Positions 23,702 to 33,107 of a DNA stretch of 64,000 bases are shown piece after piece. The position numbers and the translations under genes were made by a program. The notes below the pieces were generated by a model. It was not told the origin of the DNA. It was given only the letters and a program-made list of their open reading frames with translations, and did no database searches. Every line of letters starts with the position of its first letter. The first letter of the stretch is position 1. The stretch is taken from positions 4,897,041 to 4,961,040 of the forward strand of contig NW_006921534.1 of the NCBI RefSeq assembly GCF_000340215.1, read 5' to 3'. Origin of the DNA: Pseudocercospora fijiensis CIRAD86. Lineage: Eukaryota; Ascomycota; Dothideomycetes; Mycosphaerellales; Mycosphaerellaceae.

Positions 23702-24085
23702 GGTGTGTGTTGTTGCTGCCGTGAGTCGAGTGTTGATCGCAACGCTGGTGGAATTATTATGGTGAGAGGGATGTTCGCGAAGTCCAGAATCCAGCAGATC
23801 CTAGCGTGAAGCAACGAGAAGATCCCGGTCGCTGGCGCCTTCCGAGTGGCGGGGAAGAAAGAGCCGAAAAAGGTCGCGAAAGTGAGCAAGCAGGATCTTG
23901 TCAGTTGCGCAAATACCACGGCAACGATCTCAACAACACCTGAGAAGCATTTTCAGGGGGCGCATCTCAATTTTCGCACACTTTGAGGTACATTATATAA
24001 CAGGTGTCTGCAGACGAGCCTTTCAGATTTGTGTGAAATCACTCTGCCAACGCACGCTCTCCAGCACAACAAATACCCCACAGCC
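23702..24085. promoter_or_regulatory. Divergent promoter RPB9 / ESS1, with TATA-like box
   Basis: 384 bp separate the two start codons. TTATATAA at 23993-24000 lies 86 bp upstream of the ESS1 ATG and is a plausible TATA element for that direction. Both products act on RNA polymerase II. Co-regulation is inference from position only. Confidence 0.5.
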
Positions 24086-24939
24086 ATGGTGAGCTATGCC
24101 GCCTGTCTGGCCTACCCTCGTTTTATCACGACATGCCACATGCTCACCAATAGTAGGCAACAGGTCTTCCAGCAGGTTGGGAGGTTCGACAGTCCAACAG
24201 CAAGAATTTGCCATATTACTTCAACCCAAGCACGAAGGAGTCGCGATGGGAGCCACCAGCAGAGACAGACAGTGAGACGCTGAAGCACTACATGGGCCAG
24301 TATCACACGGCGAATGCCAACGCGGACGCAGTTAAGAACCAAAACCTCGAAGGCAAGATCCGCGCTGCACACCTCTTGGTCAAGCACGCGCAATCACGAC
24401 GCCCCTCGTCATGGCGTGAGGCTGAAATCACACGCTCCAAGGACGAGGCATACCGCATCATCCGCGGGTATGAGAGCAAAATCCGGAGCGGTGAGAGCAG
24501 TCTGGGCGACCTGGCGGTGACTGAGAGTGACTGCTCATCTGCTAGGAAGCGAGGCGACTTGTGAGTAATTCCAAGCTTGAGTACGCTTGGCGCAAGCGTA
24601 GACGCTCGTGTTGCACAGGACGTTGCAAATTCCGAAGTGATCAGTTGCTGACAGGGGATTCAGGGGATTCTTTGGCAAAGGTGACATGCAGACCGAGTTT
24701 GAGCAGGCCTCATTTGCGCTCAAACCAGGAGAGGTGTCGCAGATCGTGGAGACGCAGTCTGGCCTCCACATCATCGAGAGGTAAGCATTGAAGCTTCTGT
24801 GACGCTGGACGTCGCACGTGGCAAGCTGCGAACACATTGTCACGATCCTTCCGCAAGCAGTCCCGATGCGCGCACATTTGCATTGTGCATACGATTGCGG
24901 TATGATGTAACTGACGATTCTTTGTGCAGGCTGGAATAG
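24086..24939 (+). CDS. ESS1: Parvulin-type peptidyl-prolyl isomerase Ess1/Pin1
   Basis: Four exons: 24086-24088 (the ATG alone), 24157-24560, 24664-24780 and 24930-24939, encoding 177 aa, the usual size for Pin1. A WW domain occupies about residues 5-39 ([27 protein letters not shown]). The parvulin domain follows: [17 protein letters not shown], with the phosphate-binding basic residues, the active-site Cys in [27 protein letters not shown] and GLHIIERLE at the end. Ess1/Pin1 isomerises phospho-Ser/Thr-Pro bonds, chiefly in the Pol II C-terminal domain, so it is nuclear. Starting the coding sequence with ATG followed at once by an intron (68 nt) gives MATGLPAGW, the natural Pin1 start; no other ATG upstream of the WW domain fits. 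Introns are 68, 103 and 149 nt. Confidence 0.93.
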
Positions 24940-26116
24940 CTCAAGCTCCCGGGATAGGAAGCGTAGAAGGCACGGCGTTGTGAATGATGCAGGACAAGCA
25001 GGCAAAACGGACTGCCAATGTGACACGGAAAGGCGATTGTTATAGGCAGAGTAGTGTGGTTAGTCACGAAGGATAGACGATGGGCGGCATGGTAGCGTGT
25101 GAAGTCGCAATAGTCTTTCCGACTGACAGTGTGTCAAAGCCCACGAAACCCGAAACGTCGATGCCGTCATTCAGCAGGTGAGAGTTATATGTGCTTCTTT
25201 GTGCCAGCTGCGCGATCAAGTACCGATGCCATCCATCACGAAGAATGGCTCGTGCAACGTTCCGTGTAAGACATGCCAGAGCTTCGGGCGATGATATCGT
25301 TATTATCACGAGAGACCACACCACTCGAGCGAGCGCAAAGAATCTTCGTTGGCACGGCAAAAGAGCGTGGAACTCCGGGTGCTCGATATTGGTCGGACTG
25401 ACGCCACACGCCTGACGCACAACCTGAGTGTCATCGTATGAAGTCGTTAGAGTGGCGCACAAACAACGACATCCACGGCAAGTGGGTGATCGGCGGGAAG
25501 TCTAAGACACGCGGATCGGCACGAAGTTGGCCGAGTGCTTCGGCAAGCGCAGCCCGAGCATCCTCGATCGTGAAGCAGGAACAGCTTCACCACTTCCTTT
25601 TCTCGTGCGACAGCTGCGGGCGGCAAGCGGGCATCCAGCATCGCATCCATTCGCACCAGCGTCAGGTCACCGCGCCCCCTTCCCCTCCCCTTCGACACAC
25701 TTCCAACCACACCACCAACGGCGTCCGGTCCATCACACTCGTTCACTTTTAAGCTCCATCGCTGACGCTCGCTGCGCCGCTCACTCATTACCCTCACGCT
25801 CGTCCGCTCTTGCGCTTCGTTGAGCTTCGACTCCATCCGGTTCTGCGCTGCGACTATTGCAAACTTACCCACCGCCTCAGCATTGTCGCATCATCCACAT
25901 AAACCTCGCGCCTCCGACTCGACACCTCCATGTGAAGCATAATTGGCAGCAACAAAGCAACTGCCTTTGCAACAAACAACAACTCATCCACCTAGCAATC
26001 CAAGCGTCAGAATAGCAGTCTCCATTCCATTCCACGACTCGACTCATTCGCTACTTCCTATCCTGGAACCCCACCCGCCGATCACAGGAAAGCAATCGAG
26101 CAAGTGAAGATTCAAC
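24940..26116. promoter_or_regulatory. Long upstream region of the 348-aa gene
   Basis: 1.18 kb with no supported gene. From about 25640 to 26116 the plus strand is rich in C and CA/CCT words, with little G, which is typical of a fungal promoter and 5' leader. The start codon context at 26113-26119 is CAACATGTCG. Confidence 0.45.
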
Positions 26117-27163
26117 ATGTCGACTCCCCACACCCTTCGTCAACCAGTCTACCGCCGTCCGTCCTGGGCCCAGCGCGACAAATCCTACGAGCACTACATG
26201 CGGAAGGACCTCGCCATTGACCGCAGCCCCGGCCACGATTTCGGAATGGAGAACTTCAGCTACGATGAGGCACATCTGTCCAAGTGGCAGATGCCAAAGG
26301 ACCTCCAAGACAGCCTCCCCTCCGAGCTACGCGACACTGCTACCGACTGGCAGTACGCCGGCGCTGCTCTCTGCACCTCGCTTGACCGTCTTGCCAAGCT
26401 CGACCATGAGAGCTTGCATCGTGCCTATCCAGAGAAGTCGCTTTCCCATCTGTCTCGCGTCAATAGCATGACCACTGCCGCTAGTGGTGCCGGTATGGAC
26501 ACGCCACCGCTTAGTTCGTCGGTGTCTCCAACTCACATGGCTCTGAAGTCGAGCCTTTTGCCACTCGAGAAGCTGTCGCAGCTGAACGACTCCGTGACTC
26601 CTCGCCAAATCCTGGGCATGGAGACACCGCCGTTCACACCTGTTGACTCCCAAGTCTGTCCGACGCCAGAGTTTCAAGGCGACACTCCTGCGGTGACTTC
26701 GCCGATGCCGGATGTTCACCAGCTGTCACGTCACCTGTCTAGGGAGGCTCGGACTGACTCTGTGACTGGTGCTTACATGAAGGAAGCAGCAGTCCCTCAG
26801 TCCGGCAAGTCGCAGGTCACAGGATCCTTCTCATCAATCATGTCCGACACTTCAAGTACTCGTTCTGGTCCAGCATTCGACGAGGCCGCTTGGGAGACCT
26901 TTCTCAACGCTTACAAAGCAGAGTTGCAGGACACTCGCAGCAACGCTTGGGTCCGCCTGAAGGGTTGTGGATACACAGTCGACAAACTCAGAGTTGAGAA
27001 GGGGTCCGAGAGCGAGTGGCATGCTGTCGTCGAGAAATTCAACGGGTGGTGGTCGAGCATGAAGCCACAGCTTGCTGCATACGAGGAGAAAGTCAAGCAG
27101 CTCGAAGCCCCAACCATCGAGCTCGTCCGGATGGAGAGATTGGCGAAGGGCCTCTCTGTTTGA
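26117..27163 (+). CDS. Unknown conserved-looking fungal protein (348 aa)
   Basis: A single-exon open frame of 348 aa with strong protein character, but I do not recognise the family. The N-terminal about 110 residues are compositionally balanced and probably folded (WAQRDKSYEHYMRKDLAIDR, FGMENFSYDEAHLSKWQMP). The middle (about 120-230) is Ser/Thr/Pro-rich with several TPP and SP sites (GMDTPPLSSS, GMETPPFTPVDS) and looks disordered and phosphorylatable. The C-terminal about 90 residues form a Trp-rich helical region (AWETFLNAYKAELQD, NAWVRLKGCGYTV, KFNGWWSSMKPQLAAYEEK). No signal peptide or membrane segment is visible. A regulatory or adaptor protein is a guess only. Confidence 0.8.
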   Translation: MSTPHTLRQPVYRRPSWAQRDKSYEHYMRKDLAIDRSPGHDFGMENFSYDEAHLSKWQMPKDLQDSLPSELRDTATDWQYAGAALCTSLDRLAKLDHESLHRAYPEKSLSHLSRVNSMTTAASGAGMDTPPLSSSVSPTHMALKSSLLPLEKLSQLNDSVTPRQILGMETPPFTPVDSQVCPTPEFQGDTPAVTSPMPDVHQLSRHLSREARTDSVTGAYMKEAAVPQSGKSQVTGSFSSIMSDTSSTRSGPAFDEAAWETFLNAYKAELQDTRSNAWVRLKGCGYTVDKLRVEKGSESEWHAVVEKFNGWWSSMKPQLAAYEEKVKQLEAPTIELVRMERLAKGLSV

Positions 27164-27575
27164 GTGCACCTGGACTTTATACATCGCAGATCCAAAGGCG
27201 TTCGGAGGTTTCATGCATATTGAGTACAGATAAGGACTCAACTGTAGAATTGGAAGGGATGGGGCTCACGATATGGCGCCGCAAGAGAATGGTAATAGCC
27301 AAGGCGCACACGGTTGGTTCTTGGCTTTGCTCGCATCTGCTTTTCCACAGTACCCCTATAGAACGAGCAGCGGTCTCACGACCAAGGAACAGTCAGCAAA
27401 CTGTCATGTAAATATAGTTACAAAGCGCCCTCGACGCTGGTCGTTGATTGTAGCTCTTGGGAATAGAAAAAGATCTAATTCCCAAAACTTCTATTTTCAC
27501 TAATTCTATCCTGTGTCCTCAGCTCATCATTCATTCATCTTGCATCATACCTCATCTCGTCATCTCATCTCATCT
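27164..27575. other. Intergenic between convergent genes
   Basis: 412 bp between the unknown 348-aa gene and the RING-ZZ-SH3 gene, which converge. Presumably 3' UTRs. I see no gene. Confidence 0.45.
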
Positions 27576-30241
27576 TTAGATCTTCCGCGTATGGTTCACA
27601 GGAAACAATCCCACAACCCCATCATAAACCCCCACCGCCCAGTCCGAATTCCTCTCCTCACATTCCCGAATCTCCGCATTCTTCGGAAACGCCAACTCAT
27701 CCGTATCCCCTTCCTTCGGCCACCTCGACCACTGCGCCAAACACTTATACCCCACCCCACCGTCCGGCGGAACAACAGCCGTACGTCCAGCCACAAGCAC
27801 AGCATCGCCTCCAGATGGCATACCTTCTTCTTTCAATCTCCAACCTCCCACCATCTCCCTCAATGTCAGTCGCCTCTGACCGCCTCCGTACGGCGTGTCC
27901 TGGTATCCAATCACAGACATTCTATGTCCGTTCAAACACCTTCTCCAACCGTTCGGTCCGTCTTTCGATGAGATTTTTCCCATGGCGACGAGGGAATTGT
28001 AGCAGTCGTTGCAGATGTCGTAGTCTCCGTGGGAACAGGTGTAGCAGTGGAATCTTGTGGCTCGCGGTGGGATGGGAAGGCGGCAGATATCGCAGTCTGT
28101 GAGGACGGGGAGGAGGACGTATGAGTGTTGTTTCAGATGTGGGACAGGGAGGAAGGCGAGTTTTGAGGGGTCGTGGGGGGCGTTTCGGAGGGTGCTGATG
28201 TGGGCGAGAGGGAGGAGGGGGTGCGTGCAGTGATTGCCGCCGAGGACGCAGGTGTTGCAGTAGCCCCAGGAACCTTCGAGACAGATTTCGCAGTACCAGT
28301 AGCAGTCGCTGGTGTATTTGAGACAGTGCTCGCAGAAGGCACCTTCTTGAAGTTCGGGATCGTGGGTATGGGCTGATTGTGATGAAGCGGATTGGTTTAT
28401 TTCGATGTACTTTCGTGGGCTTAGGATATGCGGGTACTCGTAGCCTGTGGAGTACTGTCCAGAGCCGTCTTCTTGAGCACGGTGATAGCGATACATTGCC
28501 ATCAGTCCAAAGCCAAACCAGTGATTGCATCCACGACCGTCTCGATAACATGAAAGGCAGAGATTGAAGTTTCCTGAGTCGCACTTCGAACAATTGTAGT
28601 GTAGACTCTGAGCCAAGTCGGGACGCTGGCAGCGCGAACATGTTATCGTCGGAAAGTCCGAGAGGGTCGAAACTGGTTCAGGCGCAAACGCTGATGTTGA
28701 GGCGGCTGGTCTCACGGAGTGTTGGTTCGTTGCGGTGCTTGCTTGTAGACCGCCAGAGTTAATTGGAGAATGCTGTGGCTGTGGCCGTGATATTACTGAA
28801 TCGCTCGTCGCGGGACCTGTTCGTCTTCTGCTTGGCTCAGAAGACTGCGAATCTCGACTTCGAGGTCTAGAGGCTGCTGTAGTACTGTGGCTGTCTGGTC
28901 GCAGGGAGTTCGATGTCGCGTGAACACGCTGCACGTTGTCTCTCACACTAGCAGGATCTGTGGAGCTCCTGTTGTTGCCGGATGAGGCTCGTGATCTGGG
29001 CTGTGAAGTGGAGCGACCATTGCTCTGAGATGGCACAGAAAGATCAGTGGCTGAACGCGCAGCTGGTGGAGGTTGACTAGATGTGGTCTCGTGTACTTCT
29101 GACTGTCGAGTGCTTTGGCTCGTCGAGCTAGTAGATCTTCGCTGACCACGTTCAGCACCAGCAGATGTTTGCTCGAATAAGTGAGGTCGCGAAATAGGAG
29201 GCCTGCTTCGTGTCTGAGTCTGCTGAGGAGGAGAGGGCTGACGCCGCCCTGAGCCTTCAGCAGTGCTCCTCGGCTCTGGCTGAGAAGGTTCGTGCTGAGT
29301 GTCACCGCGGTCACGATTTCTGGATCTGTCTCTATTTCGTTGCCGTCTCCTATAAGCTTCTGCTATTCGTTCCGTAAGCTCTTCCTCTTGAGCGGGAGTC
29401 AAATGATCAATGTCGATGCCGTCAAGAAGACCTTCCGAGGATATTGACTGCAGTATCTCCTCCTGCACATCTGCCGAGCTAATCTCAGAATCACTAAGTA
29501 GACTCCGAAGTGACGGCTGATGCTCGACCTGTCTCTCGCTTTCTTCTTGCTGGCGAGCTGCGTGGTGGGCTATCCATCGACTTGGCTGTTGCTGACGGCC
29601 TAGCTCTTCAGGGCGTGTGTGACGCTGACCGCGATCCTGCCTCCTTCTGGCTGCTCTGTCTGCTCTGCGACGTGCCGTTTCGGGATCTACGTTTGCCATG
29701 CTGAGATCGCGCACCTCGGCAAGCAGCCGTTCATCCTCACTATCTGTGTCTTCCACTCGTTGGACCGGTGGCAGCACATTGTCGCCCGGTGTGTATTGCT
29801 GTCGCATCTCCTCCTTTTCTTCATCCGACTTTCCCTTGCCCGGATTTGCCTTCAAGAAGCCCTCTAGAAGGGTCGTCGTCCTCCAGTCGGCCTTGGTGCC
29901 TCTGACGTGCTCTCGACATTGTGGGCAGGTGTACGGAGAGGTGTTGTGTCTGTTTCTGCTGGTCGTTGCAGCAGTGGCTTGCCAGGTAAACCACTCTTTC
30001 AGACATCCTCCACAGAACGTGTGTAGGCAGTCCAGCAATGTCAGTGGTTGGTAGAGGATGTCCGTGCATATCTATGAGGGATGGATCGGTCAGGACACTC
30101 TACTGCATCATTCCAACGGCCGTCCAGCTCTTCTCGCATGCCACTTACAGAGCACTGCAACTCTTTCTCAAGATCCAGCAGGCCGCCGCCGCCGCCGCCG
30201 CCACCACCACCACTTCCTCCACCACCATCGTTGTCCGCCAT
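27576..30241 (-). CDS. RING-finger protein with ZZ-like zinc fingers and a C-terminal SH3 domain
   Basis: Exons 30241-30149 and 30071-27576 (77-nt intron, GTAAGT...TAG) encode 862 aa. The intron splits the RING: joining gives LQCSICTDILYQPLTLLDC, then CLHTFCGGCLKEW and CPQC, a C3HC4 RING at about residues 29-80, so this is probably an E3 ubiquitin ligase. The N terminus carries a run of 10 Gly from a GCC/GGC repeat. A long Arg/Gln/Ser-rich disordered region (about 150-470) follows. There are then three cysteine-rich ZZ-like modules: CSRCQRP...YNCSKCD, CEHCLKY...YCEICLE, and CDICRLP...HCYTCSHGDYDICNDC with a late CLNGHRM. The last about 65 residues read as an SH3 domain (AQWSRW, DELAFPKNAEI, DWAVGVYDG, VGLFPVNH). 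The domain order is clear; substrates and pathway are unknown. It is divergent from the phospholipase gene. Confidence 0.88.
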
Positions 30242-30829
30242 CTAGTTTCGGAGGTGGTTGGAAGCAAGCAGAAGTGCGCCGCAGCCGCAGCGCTCTGGTG
30301 AAGTGTCGGCGATGCGTGGCGCTTGGCGGGGCGTACCAGGGTTCGTAGACAGCATCACTCTCTGACACTACTGACACACTGACACTGACACACACTGACA
30401 CTTGGCGCTCAAAGCACTTCATACCTTCAAGGTTCTCATCCTGCAATGCTCATCCCTCCGAACCTGCTCCCCTTCGCCTGCCATCATCACATGTGCTCCT
30501 GCCCGTCCGCCATCTTGCGTACACGTACGCCTCTTCGCGTCGTCGTGGCAGGCTTGACGTGAAGCGCATACACAGCCCGACGCGCATCGAATCATCGAAG
30601 GCGAGCACGGCACGGCAGTCCGAATCAAGCTTGTTGCCCGCAACCGAAACCGTCATTACAGCAGTGGCTGCGATGGCGGGGATTGATCGGGGAATTTTCA
30701 AGATGATACAACATGCCGCGCCTTCCAGAATGAAGCTAAGTAGAGCCCCAAGACAAGCGCTCGTCGCTCGTCGGCACCAACTCTGAGTCTGCCTTGGCAC
30801 CTCACCTCCCTGATCAGTATCTTGCACAT
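30242..30829. promoter_or_regulatory. Divergent intergenic region, RING gene / phospholipase B gene
   Basis: 588 bp. It contains an irregular CTGACAC repeat cluster at about 30358-30402 (six or so copies of TGACAC-type words). No gene is supported. Confidence 0.45.
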
Positions 30830-32518
30830 ATGGCATTTCATTCCTTCCTATCTATCCTCGCTCTCCTTGCGATATCAGCCTTGGCAGCTCCCGCACCTGC
30901 ACCGCTGGGACTTCAACAACCTGCACGAATAGAAGAGCGACAGCTTCTCCCTATCCTCGATGACGACTATGCGCCAAAGCCAACAGCATGTCCGAGCACT
31001 CCTCTCGTGAGAGCCGCCAAAGGCCTCAACGCGAATGAGGCTTCATACTTGGCCTCGCGGAAACCGAAGGCTAGCACTGCACTCGCCGCCTGGCTTGAGA
31101 CACAGGCTTCCTTCAGCACTTCTTCTCAGCCAGTTGTAGCTTTCGCGTCCAGTGGAGGAGGTTATCGAGCTCTGCTGGAGACCGCTGGTGTCATCCAAGC
31201 CCTCGATGCACGGGACAGTACGGCCAATGTGAGCGGCGTCTTCCAATCCCTCACCTACGAGTCCGGTCTGTCCGGCGGTGCATGGTTCTTGTCATCCTTC
31301 TCCGGCAACAACTGGCCGACAGTATCGTCTCTCCGCGATAGCCTGTGGGAGCAAGCGTTCCAGAATAGCCTCTTACTCCCAGCTAATATCCTGGGATTCG
31401 ATGAATATCCGGAGCTTGTGAACGACCTGGCCAAGAAGAAGGCAGCTGGCTTCGACAACACCATCGTCGACCCTTATGGCCGTCTCCTATCATACCAGCT
31501 TCTACATGGTAACGATGGAGGTGACGAGATTCGTATGTCTGGCCTGACCACAATGAGCAACTTCACGTCCTTCAATGTGCCCTACCCAATCATCACTGCT
31601 CTGGGCGTAGACAACTCGTACCAGGGTCAATGCACTCCTACTCTCAGCGCAACTCAGTACGAGTTCCATCCTTACGAATACGGAAGCTGGGACAATGGAG
31701 TCAGCGCCATGGCATTGACCCTCTATATGGGTTCTAACATCACCAACGGCCAAGCAACGCAAGCAGGCAAGTGTATCAAGGACTACGACAACATCGGCTA
31801 CGTCTTCGGTACATCATCCGACGTATTCGCCGCCATCTGCTCTCCTCTCCAACCCAGCAACTCCTCATCATCAGACCTCGCAAACGTCCTCGAAGGCATC
31901 CTCAGTGCCAACGGCCAAAAGCCCAGCTTCCAAGACCTATACGGCATCTACCCGAACCCATTCTACAAATACCAACGCTCCTCCCGCGTCTCCTCCTACC
32001 CCCTCATCACAATGGCAGACGGCGGACTCGCCGGCCAAAACATTCCCATCTGGCCCTTCATCCAATCCGCCCGGTCTGTGGACGTATTGATCGCCAACGA
32101 CAACTCCGCCGACACAACCGACAATTTCCCCAACGGCACAGAAATTCGTCAAACCTACGAAAACGCGCAAACCTCCGGCCTCACCAAAATGCCCTACATC
32201 CCACCCGTCGAAGAATTCGTCTCCAAAGGTCTCAACAAAAGAGCAACCTTCTTCGGCTGCGATCAACCTAAGACTATGCTCATAATCTACTTACCGAACG
32301 TGAATTACACGTACGCGAGTAATCAACCTACGAGTAAAATCCAGTATTCGGTTTCGGAAACGAATGCTATGATTCAGAATGGTAATGCGATCGCTACGCA
32401 GAATGGGACGGAAGGTTGGAGTTTTTGTTTGGCGTGTGGGATCATGGCGAGGGTTGAAGATGAACTTCCTCGGGAGTGCGATGCTTGTTTTCAGAAGTAT
32501 TGTTATTATAAGAGTTAG
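30830..32518 (+). CDS. Secreted phospholipase B / lysophospholipase
   Basis: A single exon of 562 aa. I start at the ATG 12 codons inside the longest frame because it gives a clean signal peptide (MAFHSFLSILALLAISALA, cleavage near residue 19-20). The cPLA2-type catalytic domain (PF01735) is complete: SGGGYRALL at 108-116, with the oxyanion Arg113, the nucleophile Ser148 in GLSGGAW, and the catalytic Asp397 in MADGGLAGQNIP. Several N-glycosylation sequons (NVS, NFT, NIT, NSS, NGT, NYT) fit a secreted glycoprotein. The C terminus is Cys-rich (CLACG, CDACFQKYC) and ends without a GPI signal. It hydrolyses fatty-acyl esters of (lyso)phospholipids outside the cell or in the wall, in nutrient or membrane-lipid turnover. 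Confidence 0.92.
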   Translation: MAFHSFLSILALLAISALAAPAPAPLGLQQPARIEERQLLPILDDDYAPKPTACPSTPLVRAAKGLNANEASYLASRKPKASTALAAWLETQASFSTSSQPVVAFASSGGGYRALLETAGVIQALDARDSTANVSGVFQSLTYESGLSGGAWFLSSFSGNNWPTVSSLRDSLWEQAFQNSLLLPANILGFDEYPELVNDLAKKKAAGFDNTIVDPYGRLLSYQLLHGNDGGDEIRMSGLTTMSNFTSFNVPYPIITALGVDNSYQGQCTPTLSATQYEFHPYEYGSWDNGVSAMALTLYMGSNITNGQATQAGKCIKDYDNIGYVFGTSSDVFAAICSPLQPSNSSSSDLANVLEGILSANGQKPSFQDLYGIYPNPFYKYQRSSRVSSYPLITMADGGLAGQNIPIWPFIQSARSVDVLIANDNSADTTDNFPNGTEIRQTYENAQTSGLTKMPYIPPVEEFVSKGLNKRATFFGCDQPKTMLIIYLPNVNYTYASNQPTSKIQYSVSETNAMIQNGNAIATQNGTEGWSFCLACGIMARVEDELPRECDACFQKYCYYKS

Positions 32519-33107
32519 GGGCAAGGATGGTACGATAACTTGAAGGCTTCGTTGAAATTGGGGGTGGTTTCTTTTGTTTTGGCGTTGGTTGGGGCTAGGT
32601 CTGATGACTGCTGAGCTTGGAGAGGAGAAGAAGGGTATGTAGATGTAGCTCGCAGAAATGGGGAATTGGGGAATCGTGTCATGCATCGTCCATACAGCTA
32701 GAAGGGGGTTTGGTGTCCAAAGCTTCTACTATTCTCTCTCTCTCTCCCTTTTTACAAAATAAAACGCCACCAGACCAAGTTGGATATGGTGGTGAATGGG
32801 GTCACCTTCTATTCGCCTCCCTACCAACTCTGCCCGACAAGTCTGGTATGACATGATGTCTGTATCGCTCTGTTTTAGACGGTGATGATGAAGCCGTGAG
32901 ACGATCTACGAGGTCAGCCACTGATTGTCGCCTTGAGCTCGTAGATGTGGGAGGCGCGTATCGAGCCGGGGGTGTTTCTAGGATATCCGACAATCGGTGC
33001 GAGATGCTCTGCGATTTGATTTTACCAGAGTCTGTGGGCAAAGTCTCAGTCGTCGTCTTCATCGTCGAGACCAGCGCCGCTGGTTTCTCTGGATTTGGTG
33101 GAGAACC
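32519..33107. other. Intergenic with an in-frame open extension of coronin on the minus strand
   Basis: 589 bp between convergent genes. A CT microsatellite lies near 32733-32748. On the minus strand 101 codons remain open directly after the coronin TAG, in the same frame, ending at 32802 (last 86 codons from a Met at 33062). Composition is Ser/Thr/Arg/Pro-rich. It could be chance or an alternative C terminus; it is not called as a gene. Confidence 0.4.
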
